A stretch of 26,472 nucleotides of DNA from positions 1-26,472 of the forward strand of contig JAIBJP010000019.1 in NCBI GenBank assembly GCA_020029625.1. The letters are read 5' to 3'. Made by a program: the position numbers and the translations under genes. The notes under the pieces are model-generated. The model saw only the letters and a program-made list of their open reading frames with translations, had not been told where the DNA came from and made no database searches. Positions 1 through 7,337 of this stretch are shown here, one piece after another. Source of the stretch: Actinomycetota bacterium. GTDB lineage: Bacteria; Actinomycetota; Thermoleophilia; Gaiellales; Gaiellaceae. How positions within the stretch are numbered: position 1 is the stretch's first letter; each line of letters opens with the position of its first letter.

Positions 1-313
1 GAAGTGGATCATGTTGGCGCTTCCCTTCGTCTTCATCCTCTTCATCGTCAACGCCACCTTCCCGGTCGGGCTGCTCCTCTACTGGGTGACCACCAACCTG
101 TGGACGGTCGGGCAGGGGCTCGTCACACGGCGCATGTTCCCCAAGCCGCCTCCTCCGCCGAAGCGCACCTCGCGGACAGCTCCCAAGGAGGCGGTCGAGC
201 CCGCCGGTGACGGAAAGGGTGCGGCGAAGGCTGTGCAGCCTTCGAGAGGGACTGCGCCCGGGCAGCAGCGCGTTCGGCGGCGCAAGAAGAAGGGGCCACG
301 CTCACGGCGATGA
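1..313 (+). CDS. yidC: YidC/Oxa1 membrane insertase, C-terminal end (partial)
   Basis: Only the last ~103 codons are present; the reading frame enters from before the window (first full codon at base 2). YidC helps insert and fold inner-membrane proteins, alone or with SecYEG. The visible part holds a hydrophobic helix followed by the hallmark final transmembrane segment FPVGLLLYWVTTNLWTVGQ. A proline- and lysine/arginine-rich cytoplasmic tail ending in RRRKKKGPRSRR follows, of the kind thought to contact ribosomes. Its stop overlaps the jag start as ATGA, so the two are probably translationally coupled. The order yidC-jag-rsmG-parA-parB is the conserved cluster found near many bacterial replication origins, which supports the call despite the truncation. 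Confidence 0.93.
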   Translation, partial: KWIMLALPFVFILFIVNATFPVGLLLYWVTTNLWTVGQGLVTRRMFPKPPPPPKRTSRTAPKEAVEPAGDGKGAAKAVQPSRGTAPGQQRVRRRKKKGPRSRR

Positions 314-1008
314 CCGAGCAGGAAGCCGAGACAACTGCACCGCTCTCGGTCGAGGCCGAGGGCGAGACCGTGGGCGAGGCGAAGTGGTCGGCGCTCCGAG
401 AGCTCGAGCGCCGCTTCCCAGGCCTGGACAAGGGAAGCGTTCGCTTCGCCGTCGTCTCCGAGGGCGAGCGGGGGCTTCTCGGTGTCGGTTATGCGCCGGC
501 CAAGGTGATCGCCTCCGTCAGCAATCCTGTGGCGACCGAGGTGGCCGAGGAGGAGCCGGGCTCCCCGGCAGCGCTGCTGCGCGAGCTCGTCGAGCGGATC
601 GCCAGGGGCCTCGGCGCTCCGGTGGCGGTCTCGATCCGGGAGGACGACGAATCGCTCGTGGCGACATTGACGGGACCGGATCTCGGTCTCGTGATCGGCA
701 AGCACGGTCAGACGATCGACGCCATCCAGTACCTCGCCAATGCGATCGTGTGGCGGAGTCAAGAGGAGCGCAAGAGCGTGGTCGTGGACGCGGCCGGCTA
801 CCGCGACCGGCGGCGCTCCTCCCTGGAGCAGCTCGCCGATCGTGCCGCCGGCGAAGCACGCGCAGCGCGCAAGGACGTCTCGCTCGAGCCGATGTCGGCC
901 GTCGAGCGCAAGATCGTCCACGTCTATCTCCAGGAGCGCGAGGACGTCGAGACGACCAGCGAAGGCACCGAGCCGAACCGCTACGTCGTCGTCAAGCCGG
1001 TTGGGTGA
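310..1008 (+). CDS. jag: Jag/KhpB RNA-binding protein (Jag-N, KH and R3H domains)
   Basis: This 232-residue protein belongs to the SpoIIIJ-associated (Jag/KhpB) family of cytoplasmic RNA-binding proteins, linked in other bacteria to control of cell elongation and division. Domains seen: a Jag-N-like segment (about residues 15-65, with GERGLLGVGYAPAKV), a KH domain with the loop VIGKHGQT (about 128-135), and an R3H domain with the RxxxH signature at R200-H204 and a terminal NRYVVVKPVG strand. Length and domain order are normal for the family. The start overlaps the yidC stop by four bases and the 3' end overlaps the proposed rsmG start, so all three genes probably share a transcript. Confidence 0.95.
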   Translation: MTEQEAETTAPLSVEAEGETVGEAKWSALRELERRFPGLDKGSVRFAVVSEGERGLLGVGYAPAKVIASVSNPVATEVAEEEPGSPAALLRELVERIARGLGAPVAVSIREDDESLVATLTGPDLGLVIGKHGQTIDAIQYLANAIVWRSQEERKSVVVDAAGYRDRRRSSLEQLADRAAGEARAARKDVSLEPMSAVERKIVHVYLQEREDVETTSEGTEPNRYVVVKPVG

Positions 1009-1597
1009 CGAGCGGCTCGACCGCTGGCTCGCGGCGCTGATCGACACCCCGGGGCTGACGGCTGTCTCCGATCCGGACGAGGCCAGGCGGCTCCATCTCG
1101 AGGCCGCGTTGGAGGCTGCGCACCTGATCGAGGGCGGACCCGCCGTCGATGTCGGCTCCGGTGGAGGCTCGCCGGGGTTGCCGCTCGCCGCCGCGCGGCC
1201 GGACCTAGGCTTCGACCTGCTCGAGTCGGCGCGCAGGAAGTGCGAATTCCTGACCCGGTGGGCCTCCGAGTTCGAGAACGTGTCCGTCGTGTGCGCTCGA
1301 GCCGAGGAGCACGCGCGCGGGCGGGGCCGAGACGCGTACGGAACGGCTCTGGCACGAGCGCTGGCGCCGCCGCCGGTCGCAGCGGAGTGGTGCCTGCCGC
1401 TGGTCGCGCCGGGTGGCCGGGCGATCATCTTCGTCGGTCCGTCCGTGGACGAGGCCGCCGTGAGGAGGGCCGCCGCCGAGCTCGCGGCCGAGCTCGAGGA
1501 CGCGCCCCCCGGCTTCCTGCTGCTGCGGAAGACGGGGCCGACCCCGGAGCGCTTCCCACGTCGGCCCGGGATGGCCCGGAAACGTCCTCTCGCGTGA
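1001..1597 (+). CDS. rsmG: 16S rRNA (guanine-527-N7)-methyltransferase RsmG
   Basis: Class I SAM-dependent methyltransferase that modifies G527 in the 530 loop of 16S rRNA. The SAM-binding motif VDVGSGGGSPGLPLA lies at residues 49-63, followed by the acidic LLES strand and the typical RRKCEFL stretch; CARAEE (98-103) and LARALAPPPVAAEW match conserved RsmG blocks. I chose the TTG at 1001, which overlaps the jag stop by 8 bases. It is the only usable start near the homologous N terminus and gives 198 residues, slightly short for the family. GTG at 1005 is out of frame. Position after jag and before parA is the standard context. The family call is firm, the exact start less so. Confidence 0.92.
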   Translation: MGDERLDRWLAALIDTPGLTAVSDPDEARRLHLEAALEAAHLIEGGPAVDVGSGGGSPGLPLAAARPDLGFDLLESARRKCEFLTRWASEFENVSVVCARAEEHARGRGRDAYGTALARALAPPPVAAEWCLPLVAPGGRAIIFVGPSVDEAAVRRAAAELAAELEDAPPGFLLLRKTGPTPERFPRRPGMARKRPLA

Positions 1598-1598
1598 A

Positions 1599-1604
1599 TA
1601 GGAT
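1599..1604 (+). promoter_or_regulatory. Candidate -10 element of parA (leaderless type)
   Basis: TAGGAT begins two bases after the rsmG stop and ends 8 bases before the parA ATG. Transcription starting 6-8 bases downstream would give an mRNA with essentially no leader. No good Shine-Dalgarno sequence is seen before parA. No -35 box is recognisable. The call rests on recurrence of the same spacing at other genes of this window. Confidence 0.45.
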
Positions 1605-1612
1605 CGGGTGCG

Positions 1613-2365
1613 ATGGGCACGATCCTCGCGCTCGCGAATCAGAAGGGCGGTGTCGGCAAGACGACGACCGCCGTGAACCTCGCCGCTTGCCTCGCTGAGG
1701 CGGGCGGGAAGACGCTCGTCCTCGACCTCGACCCGCAGGCGAATGCCACCTCCGGCCTGGGTGAGCGCGCCAACGGCACGTCCTCGTACGACCTCCTGGA
1801 CGGCGCGTCCCTCGAGGAGATCGTCCACCCGACACGCTTCCCCAACCTCGACCTCGTCCCCTCTCGGCCTGAGCTCGCAGGCGCCGCGGTGGAGCTCTCC
1901 GCACACGAGGACGGCGAGTCTTTCCTCGCGGCGGCCCTCGCGCCCGCCCGCGAGAAGTACGCGTACGTCTTCGTGGACTGCCCGCCCTCCCTCGGCCCGC
2001 TGACGGTGAACGGACTCGCGGCGGCCGACGGCGTCCTCGTCCCCGTGCAGTGCGAGTACTACGCGCTCGAGGGGCTGGCGCAGCTCTTGCACTCCATCGA
2101 GCTCGTCCGCAACCGGCTCAATCCGAAGCTTGCCGTGGCAGGGATGCTCCTGACCATGGTCGACGGCCGGACGAGGCTCGCTGCCGACGTTGCGGCAGAG
2201 GTGCGACGGCACTTCGGCGAGCTCGTCTTCCAGGCCGCCGTGCCTCGCAGCGTGCGCCTCGCCGAGGCGCCGAGCCACGGCCTTCCCATCACCGCCTACG
2301 ACCCGGCTTCGGCCGGCGCCGACGCGTACTTCCGCGTCGCGAGCGAGCTTGTCGACCGCGCCTAA
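1613..2365 (+). CDS. parA: Chromosome-partitioning ATPase ParA (Soj)
   Basis: A deviant Walker A ATPase that, with ParB, segregates the origin region by ATP-dependent nucleoid binding. The Walker A motif KGGVGKTTT lies at residues 11-19 with signature lysine K11 and nucleotide-binding K16. The switch DLDPQANAT follows at 38-46, and Walker B VDCPPSL at 121-127. At 250 residues the length is normal for chromosomal Soj-type proteins, which lack the N-terminal HTH of plasmid ParA. The parB start overlaps its 3' end by 17 bases. The location downstream of rsmG marks this as the chromosomal rather than a plasmid copy. Confidence 0.96.
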   Translation: MGTILALANQKGGVGKTTTAVNLAACLAEAGGKTLVLDLDPQANATSGLGERANGTSSYDLLDGASLEEIVHPTRFPNLDLVPSRPELAGAAVELSAHEDGESFLAAALAPAREKYAYVFVDCPPSLGPLTVNGLAAADGVLVPVQCEYYALEGLAQLLHSIELVRNRLNPKLAVAGMLLTMVDGRTRLAADVAAEVRRHFGELVFQAAVPRSVRLAEAPSHGLPITAYDPASAGADAYFRVASELVDRA

Positions 2366-3194
2366 TCGAAGAGGCCTCGGGCGCGGTCTCGAGGTCCTCA
2401 TCGGGGGTGCGACCACTTCCCCCGAGCTCGTTCAGCTACCGCTCGGGTCGATCCGCCCGAACGCCCGCCAGCCCAGGAGGCGCTTCGACGCGGAGGGAAT
2501 CTCGGAGCTCGCCGATTCCGTGCGGACGCAGGGTCTCGTGCAGCCCGTCGTCGTTCGCCCCATCTCCGGGGGTGCCTGGGAGCTGATCGCGGGTGAACGG
2601 CGTTGGCGCGCCGCGCGCGCCGCCGGCCTGGCGACGATCCCGGCCCTCGTGCGCGAGACCGATGACCGCGAATCGCTCTTGCTCGCGCTCGTCGAGAACG
2701 TGGCGCGGGAGGACCTTTCGCCGATCGAGGAGGCGCGGGCCTACGCCGTGCTGATGGACGAGTTCAGCCTCGCGCTCGGCGACGTGGCCGAGCGGGTCGG
2801 GCGCTCGAAGCCGACCGTGTCGAACCGCGTCCGACTGCTCGAGCTTCCCGAGGACGTGATCGGGCTCCTCGAGCGTGGGCTGATCACCGAAGGCCATGCC
2901 CGGGCGATCCTCGCCGCGCCCGGACACGACCAGCGGCGAGCGCTCGCTCGCCAGGTCGTGCGCAAGGGCCTGACGGTGCGGGCGACCGAGCGGGCGGCCC
3001 GCTGGGCCGGTGCGAAGACGAAGCCTCGCAAGACCCGGCGCATCGACCCGGGTCTGGCGGCCCGAGCTCGCACAGTCGCCGAAAGCATCGTCGGGAGCGC
3101 CGTCCGTGTGACCGACACGCGCATCGAGATCCCCTTCTCCGATGAGACGGAGCTCGAGGAGATCATCGAGGCCTTCGAGCGCGTCCGGCCGTAA
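2349..3194 (+). CDS. parB: Chromosome-partitioning protein ParB (Spo0J), CTPase and parS-binding
   Basis: ParB binds parS sites, spreads as a CTP-dependent clamp and stimulates ParA. With TTG 2349 as start the protein has 281 residues and begins MSTAPNRRGLGRGLEVLIGG, the typical ParA-activating N-terminal peptide; this match decides the start. The CTP-binding domain shows GERRWRA (82-88) and ENVAREDLSP (116-125). A helix-turn-helix follows at about 144-163 (GDVAERVGRSKPTVSNRV). A basic linker (about 209-231) precedes a C-terminal dimerisation segment that ends in an acidic helix. The start lies inside parA, so translation is probably coupled. No parS palindrome is evident in this window. Confidence 0.95.
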   Translation: MSTAPNRRGLGRGLEVLIGGATTSPELVQLPLGSIRPNARQPRRRFDAEGISELADSVRTQGLVQPVVVRPISGGAWELIAGERRWRAARAAGLATIPALVRETDDRESLLLALVENVAREDLSPIEEARAYAVLMDEFSLALGDVAERVGRSKPTVSNRVRLLELPEDVIGLLERGLITEGHARAILAAPGHDQRRALARQVVRKGLTVRATERAARWAGAKTKPRKTRRIDPGLAARARTVAESIVGSAVRVTDTRIEIPFSDETELEEIIEAFERVRP

Positions 3195-3227
3195 CCGATC
3201 CGCCGCCGGGCTCGTTGTGCTGGAGAG

Positions 3228-3476
3228 ATGCTGGACCCGCGGCTCCAGGACCTCGAATCGCTCGAGGCGATCAACCAGGACGAGGCCATGCGGCAGATCG
3301 TCCTGCGCCTGGCGGGCCTCGCCCGCGGCGGTCGGCTCCCTGGCTTCATCGCGGCGGTCGACTCCGACTCCGATCTCGACGACAAGACGAAGGAGACTGT
3401 GCTCGAGCTCGCGCGGAGCGAGAGCTTCCTCCTAGCCGCCGAACACTACCTCCTCGCCACCCGCTACCTTCATTAG
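3228..3476 (+). CDS. Small acidic helical protein of unknown function
   Basis: An 82-residue protein I do not recognise. It is rich in Leu, Ala, Asp, Glu and Arg with no membrane segment or cysteine, and is predicted by eye to be mostly helical. A short acidic loop, DSDSDLDDKTKE, sits in the middle (about residues 45-56). It begins 33 bases after parB at an ATG immediately preceded by GGAGAG, which is too close to be an ideal ribosome-binding site. It ends 24 bases before tRNA-Ile. No other-frame ORF here looks more plausible, and its composition resembles the neighbouring genes. It may be co-transcribed with parB; its function is unknown. Confidence 0.6.
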   Translation: MLDPRLQDLESLEAINQDEAMRQIVLRLAGLARGGRLPGFIAAVDSDSDLDDKTKETVLELARSESFLLAAEHYLLATRYLH

Positions 3477-3484
3477 GCCCTCGC

Positions 3485-3490
3485 TACAAT
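3485..3490 (+). promoter_or_regulatory. Candidate -10 element of tRNA-Ile
   Basis: TACAAT, close to the TATAAT consensus, ends 10 bases before the first base of the tRNA. Transcription would start around 3497, giving a short 5' leader for RNase P to remove. No convincing -35 box was found about 17 bases upstream. Confidence 0.45.
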
Positions 3491-3500
3491 CCTCCCGCGC

Positions 3501-3574
3501 GGGCGATTAGCTCAGCTGGTTAGAGCGCCGCTCTGATAAGGCGGAGGTCCCTGGTTCGAGTCCAGGATCGCCCA
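3501..3574 (+). tRNA. trnI: tRNA-Ile (anticodon GAT)
   Basis: A complete 74-base cloverleaf. The acceptor arms GGGCGAT (3501-3507) and ATCGCCC (3567-3573) pair perfectly, with discriminator A at 3574. The D-arm contains TAGCTCAGCTGGTTAGAGC. The anticodon loop CTGATAA (3533-3539) has GAT at 3535-3537, flanked by stem CCGCT/GGCGG with one T-G wobble. The T-arm CTGG-TTCGAGT-CCAG is intact. No 3' CCA is encoded, so CCA must be added by nucleotidyltransferase. Confidence 0.97.
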
Positions 3575-3624
3575 CTGCGATGACCCTGCAGAAGGCGGTC
3601 GCTATCATCCGAAGCGGGCTGCCG

Positions 3625-4113
3625 ATGCAAGAGATGGTCATCTACGGGGTCAGCTTCGACATGGTCGGGAAGCAGCCGATCGTGCTCCTGAAGACCGCCG
3701 AAGGAAACAAGTTCTTGCCGATCTGGATCGGTCATCCGGAGGCGGCCGCCATCCTCATGAAGCTCCAGGGAGCGAACACGCCGCGGCCGATGACGCACGA
3801 TCTCCTCACGGACATGCTCGAGAAGCTCGAAGCCAGAGTCATCCGCATCGCCGTCACGGAGCTCCGCGAGAACACCTTCTACGCCGTCGTCACGGTCGCG
3901 GTCGACGGCTCAGAGATCGAGATCGACTCGCGGCCGAGCGACGCCATCGCGCTGGCCGTGCGCTCCGACGCTCCGATCTATGCGGATGACACCGTGATCG
4001 AGGAGAGCGCCATCGAGTTCGAGCACGAGGACGTGAACGAAGAAGAGGTCGTCGAGGAGTTCAAGAAGTTCCTCGACGAAGTCAAGCCCGAGGACTTTTC
4101 TTCAGATACTTAA
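3625..4113 (+). CDS. Bifunctional nuclease (BFN/DUF151) domain protein
   Basis: The DUF151 core is clear: VLLKTAEGNKFLPIWIGHPE, then PRPMTHDLL, then the signature SRPSDAIALAVRSDAPIY. Family members have been described as having RNase and DNase activity; the substrate of this one is unknown. I placed the start at ATG 3625 (MQEMVIYGVSF), where family members usually begin, giving 162 residues. The frame is open further upstream to ATG 3580 (177 residues), but that codon lies 5 bases after the tRNA with no room for a ribosome-binding site. The C terminus is a strongly acidic tail. Its stop shares the bases TTAA with the stop of the convergent chorismate mutase gene. Confidence 0.88.
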   Translation: MQEMVIYGVSFDMVGKQPIVLLKTAEGNKFLPIWIGHPEAAAILMKLQGANTPRPMTHDLLTDMLEKLEARVIRIAVTELRENTFYAVVTVAVDGSEIEIDSRPSDAIALAVRSDAPIYADDTVIEESAIEFEHEDVNEEEVVEEFKKFLDEVKPEDFSSDT

Positions 4114-4388
4114 GTCTCGCGTTTGACGAGCTCGAGCAGGGCCTGATAGAGGGCGCGGAGACCCTCCTCCGACAGAGGCCCCGGGTTCGCAGCCGCTAGC
4201 CGGTTGACGAGCCGCTCCTCCTGAGCCGGGTCTACGAAGCCGACTCCGCTCGCGGCCTTGTGCTCCTTCAGCCGGCGGACCAGCTCCACGCGCTTGTTGA
4301 CTGCGGCAAGGAGCTCGACGTCGGTTGCGGCGATCTGGTCGCGGAAGTCGCGGAGGATCGGATCCTTGTCGGGGTCGCTCGAGCTCAT
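4110..4388 (-). CDS. Chorismate mutase, AroQ class
   Basis: A stand-alone 92-residue all-helical AroQ-type chorismate mutase, which converts chorismate to prephenate for Phe/Tyr synthesis in the cytoplasm. Likely active-site residues by comparison with the E. coli enzyme are R16 (in LRDFRDQI), R33 (NKRVELV), K44 (KEHKAA), D53 (FVDPAQEERLV) and Glu57/58. There is no signal peptide and no fused prephenate dehydratase or dehydrogenase. It lies 21 bases downstream of the L,D-transpeptidase gene, but a TATCCT hexamer 9 bases before its ATG suggests its own leaderless promoter. It converges with the DUF151 gene with a four-base overlap. Confidence 0.9.
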   Translation of the reverse strand: MSSSDPDKDPILRDFRDQIAATDVELLAAVNKRVELVRRLKEHKAASGVGFVDPAQEERLVNRLAAANPGPLSEEGLRALYQALLELVKRET

Positions 4389-4397
4389 AGGGCGCTC

Positions 4398-4403
4398 AGG
4401 ATA
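4398..4403 (-). promoter_or_regulatory. Candidate -10 element of chorismate mutase gene (leaderless type)
   Basis: On the minus strand TATCCT ends 9 bases before the ATG at 4388. The same hexamer precedes the response regulator and TreT-like genes at 8 bases. No Shine-Dalgarno sequence lies between the hexamer and the ATG. Confidence 0.45.
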
Positions 4404-4409
4404 CGAGGC

Positions 4410-5543
4410 TCAGGAGTAGTAGACGTACACGGTCGACCCCATGCTCCACCGCGAGTAGAGGCCCGGGGCGAGCCACATCGGTATCCGGACGCAGCCGTGG
4501 CTCGCCGGCCAGGCCGGGACGGATGCGTACCCGTGGATGGCGAAGCCGCGGAACCAGTAGAGCGAGTAGTACATGCCGTGCGAGTTCAGGCCGGCCTGCT
4601 TCCAGTAAACGTGCCACCGCCCGATCGGCGTGTTCCCGGTTGCCCCCGTGGAGACGTGGATGACGCGAACGACCCGGCCGCGCCGGACCTCGAAGAGGAC
4701 TTGTCTGGTCTTGTCCACCTCGATGTGCGCTCCGCGGGGGTGGCGGGCCTTCGGAATCGCTGCCCGCCCCAGCTTGTTCCAGACCTTCGAGCCCACGTGC
4801 CCGCTGCGGCTCATCCAGTGCACCTTCTGGAAGGCGAGGACGGCCTCGTAGGTGTCGACCCCGAAGAACTTGTTGACGTGTCGCACCGAATAGCGCAAGT
4901 CACGGAGCCGCCGCTCGAGGGCGAGCACGGCCCGACCGTATGACCCGATCGCGAGATACGGCGTCCGGATGCGATACCTCCTGGAGACCTGCGTGACCGC
5001 ATAGCCCGGGTCGGGCGCGAACGTCACCCTGGCCGTGTGGCGGCCGCCGTGCGGCGTCGGCAGCCGCGCGGAGTAGTTCCCGTCCGGACGGAGGGAGACG
5101 GCCCACGAGCGCGTGCCGATGCGCAGCGTGAGCGCGCCCGATGTGGCAGGCGTCAGGCGGCCTCGCACGACGAGTCTGGATCCCGGGTACGGCAGGCCCA
5201 CAATTCGGGCCGTGAGGCGTGGACGGAGCGCCAGCACGACGGCTGGCGACGTTGCTCCCGGCGCTTGAGCCGCGTAGGAGCCGGGCGCGGTGGCCGCCAT
5301 CGAGAACGCGTAGGTGCCGTTCGCGGCGGTCGTCGTGCTGCCGAGGACTGTGTAGCCGGCGCCTGTGTCTGCGATCAACCGAACGAGCTCGCCCGGCACC
5401 GCGGGCGTGACGGCTCCGCTGAACGTCGCCGCCGAGCCGTACACCGGGGTGGTCGGCGTGATGCCGAAGGTGACGCTCGTCGCAGCCGAGGCCGTGCCGG
5501 GCCCCGCGAGAAAAAGTGCGAGCACCACGAAGGCTCGGCGCAC
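4410..5543 (-). CDS. Secreted L,D-transpeptidase (YkuD) with peptidoglycan-binding domain
   Basis: A 377-residue exported cell-wall enzyme expected to form 3-3 cross-links or attach proteins to peptidoglycan. A signal peptide covers about residues 1-20 (MRRAFVVLALFLAGPGTASA). Two beta-rich, immunoglobulin-like segments follow (about 22-105 and 108-195), the first of the PVYGSAATFSGAVTP type. A PG_binding_1-like helical domain lies at about 196-262 (FFGVDTYEAVLAFQKVHW). The C-terminal YkuD domain carries HGYASVP (from 337) and the catalytic SHGCVR (348-353, nucleophile C351). The start codon is GTG. It lies 32 bases downstream of the CPBP gene. The family is certain; the exact reaction is inferred. 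Confidence 0.93.
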   Translation of the reverse strand: MRRAFVVLALFLAGPGTASAATSVTFGITPTTPVYGSAATFSGAVTPAVPGELVRLIADTGAGYTVLGSTTTAANGTYAFSMAATAPGSYAAQAPGATSPAVVLALRPRLTARIVGLPYPGSRLVVRGRLTPATSGALTLRIGTRSWAVSLRPDGNYSARLPTPHGGRHTARVTFAPDPGYAVTQVSRRYRIRTPYLAIGSYGRAVLALERRLRDLRYSVRHVNKFFGVDTYEAVLAFQKVHWMSRSGHVGSKVWNKLGRAAIPKARHPRGAHIEVDKTRQVLFEVRRGRVVRVIHVSTGATGNTPIGRWHVYWKQAGLNSHGMYYSLYWFRGFAIHGYASVPAWPASHGCVRIPMWLAPGLYSRWSMGSTVYVYYS

Positions 5544-5557
5544 GGCAGAAATCTGCC
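5544..5557. repeat. 14-bp perfect inverted repeat abutting the L,D-transpeptidase start
   Basis: GGCAGAAATCTGCC is a perfect palindrome of two 6-base arms around AA. It lies immediately before the GTG start of the minus-strand L,D-transpeptidase gene. In that position it could be a regulator operator or a small hairpin affecting initiation. It is short enough to be coincidence. Confidence 0.3.
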
Positions 5558-5575
5558 ATACGCGTCGGCCGGCGG

Positions 5576-6277
5576 CTAGCTCAGTTGGAAGTAGACGACG
5601 AGCAGCGCGGAGCCGTTGTAGAAGCCGTGGGCGAACATGCCGGGCCAGACGCTGTACGCGCGCAGGCGCACCCAGCCCAAGGCGAAGCCGAAAGGCACGA
5701 GCACCGGCAGCGCAACGAGCAGCCCGTGACCGAGCCCGAAGGCGAACGCGGTGATCGCGATAGCGCCCACGCCGCCGAACGGAAGGAGCGCTCGCACGCC
5801 GACGCCGCGGAAGAACAGCTCCTCGGCGAACGGGACGACCGTTGAGGCGACCAGAGCGTTAAGCGCAAACGCGGTGGCGCGGTCGGGCCGCCACTCCCCC
5901 GGTTCGAGGCCCTGCTTGTCCCCGGCGTGGAGCAGCGGCTCGAGGGCTTGGGCGAGGATCAAGACCAGCAAGATGAGTCCGACGGCGATCCCGACCCAAC
6001 GCCATTTGAACCGCTTGAGGCCGGCGGCCCCGAGGGGATGTCCGAGCCTGGAGGCGATGGTGAGGGCGACGCCGACGAGAATCCCGTAGATCACGACCGA
6101 TCCGCCGGCGAAGGCGTAGTCGTAGAGGATGTCCGGGTTCGCCTCGTCCGTGGACGTCCCGACGAAGCCGAGCGCGATCAGAAGGGCCGCGATCGCGAGC
6201 CAAGCTGCGATGGCGCCGCGGCTAGGCGCGGTCGAGAGCCTGTCGGAAATCTGCGACCAGATCGCCGGCATCCTCAC
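5576..6277 (-). CDS. CPBP-family (CAAX protease/bacteriocin-processing-like) membrane protein
   Basis: A 233-residue integral membrane protein of the CPBP (Abi) glutamic intramembrane protease family. Conserved motifs are EELFFRG (E152, E153, R157), FGLGHG (H184) and HGFYNG (H217, N221), so all catalytic motifs are present. About six to eight hydrophobic segments can be seen, the first at 22-40. Bacterial members process peptides or lie in immunity/maturation loci; the target here is unknown. The start is GTG 6277 or ATG 6271, both inside the 3' end of the PLP-enzyme gene (50-56 base overlap), so coupled expression is likely. Confidence 0.87.
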   Translation of the reverse strand: MRMPAIWSQISDRLSTAPSRGAIAAWLAIAALLIALGFVGTSTDEANPDILYDYAFAGGSVVIYGILVGVALTIASRLGHPLGAAGLKRFKWRWVGIAVGLILLVLILAQALEPLLHAGDKQGLEPGEWRPDRATAFALNALVASTVVPFAEELFFRGVGVRALLPFGGVGAIAITAFAFGLGHGLLVALPVLVPFGFALGWVRLRAYSVWPGMFAHGFYNGSALLVVYFQLS

Positions 6278-7337
6278 AGCCTACGGAGACGCGGATCAGG
6301 CCAGGTGAGATGCCCGACGCTGCGAGCTGCTCCTGCGTGAACTGCCGATGGCTCGTGGAGGCCGGATGGGAGACGACGGTCTCGACCCCGCCGAGGCTGG
6401 TGGCACGCACGCAGAGCTGGAGGTTGTCCATGAAGGCCTCGCCGGCTGGTTGCCCCCCCTTGGCCTCGAAGGCGAGCATGCCGCCGAAGCCGTCGAGCTG
6501 CCGTTTCGCGAGCTCGTGCTGCGGATAGCTCTCCAGACCCGCATAAAAGACGGTCTCGACGGCGGGTTGCTCCTCGAGGAAGCCCGCCAGCGCGAGGGCG
6601 TTCTCGCTCGCGCGCTCGAGACGAAGCGTGAGCGTCTTCAGGCCCCGGCGGAGGAGGTAGGCGGGAAACGGATCGAGGACCGCGCCGGTGTCGGCAACGA
6701 CGCCGGCAGTCACGTCGTGATGCCCGTTCAGGTACTTCGTCGCCGACTCGCAGACGATGTCGGCGCCGTGCTCCAGCGGCCGACAGAGAACCGGCGAGGC
6801 GAAGGTGTTGTCCACGATGAGAACGCCGTCGCCCTTGGTTGCCGCGATCGCGGCGATGTCCGCGACGGGCACCCCCGGATTGGACATCGTCTCGATGTAC
6901 CTCACCCGTGCCGAGCGCCTCCACGCGGCGTGGTCGTTGACATCGAGATGGACGACGTCGATTCCCAACCGGCGTAAGCGCTGCTCCGCGAAGGCATACG
7001 TGGCGCCGTAGAGCTGGTTCGCGCAGAGGAGCGTGTCGCCGGGCGCGAGGTTCGTGAGCAGCGCCGCCGAAATCACGGCCATTCCGGAGGCCATCGCCAG
7101 CGCCGCCTCCCCGCCCTCGAGGTCGGCGAGGACACCGTTCAGCTCCTCGACGGTCGGATTGCGCAGGCGGGAGTAGAGGAAGCCGTACTCCTCCTCGCTC
7201 ATCACCCGCCCGAACTGAGCGGAATCGTCGAAGGAGAAAGTCGTGGCGGTCACGATCGGTTGCACGAGTGGCCGCCCGGGAGCGTCCGGCTGTCCCCGGC
7301 CGTGAATCGCCCGTGTCGAAAATCCACGTTTCCTCAT
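6222..7337 (-). CDS. Cys/Met metabolism PLP enzyme (cystathionine gamma-synthase / gamma-lyase type)
   Basis: A 371-residue fold-type I PLP enzyme of the trans-sulfuration family. YSRLRNPT (55-62) contributes the tyrosine and arginine that bind the neighbouring subunit's phosphate. ETMSNPG (149-155) and DNTFASP (176-182) line the cofactor site. SATKYLNGHHD (198-208) holds the Schiff-base lysine K201. The C terminus has SLGGVETVVSHPASTSH, followed by GLIRVSVGCED. These residues do not separate cystathionine gamma-synthase from cystathionine or methionine gamma-lyase. The frame stays open far upstream, but ATG 7337 (MRKRGFSTRAIHG) fits the family N terminus and overlaps the HAD stop as ATGA. 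Expression is probably coupled to the HAD gene. Confidence 0.92.
   Translation of the reverse strand: MRKRGFSTRAIHGRGQPDAPGRPLVQPIVTATTFSFDDSAQFGRVMSEEEYGFLYSRLRNPTVEELNGVLADLEGGEAALAMASGMAVISAALLTNLAPGDTLLCANQLYGATYAFAEQRLRRLGIDVVHLDVNDHAAWRRSARVRYIETMSNPGVPVADIAAIAATKGDGVLIVDNTFASPVLCRPLEHGADIVCESATKYLNGHHDVTAGVVADTGAVLDPFPAYLLRRGLKTLTLRLERASENALALAGFLEEQPAVETVFYAGLESYPQHELAKRQLDGFGGMLAFEAKGGQPAGEAFMDNLQLCVRATSLGGVETVVSHPASTSHRQFTQEQLAASGISPGLIRVSVGCEDAGDLVADFRQALDRA

Noticed and set aside
79..1620. 513-codon minus-strand open frame opposite jag and rsmG
   Set aside because: jag and rsmG are certain on the plus strand; the minus product shows no domain.
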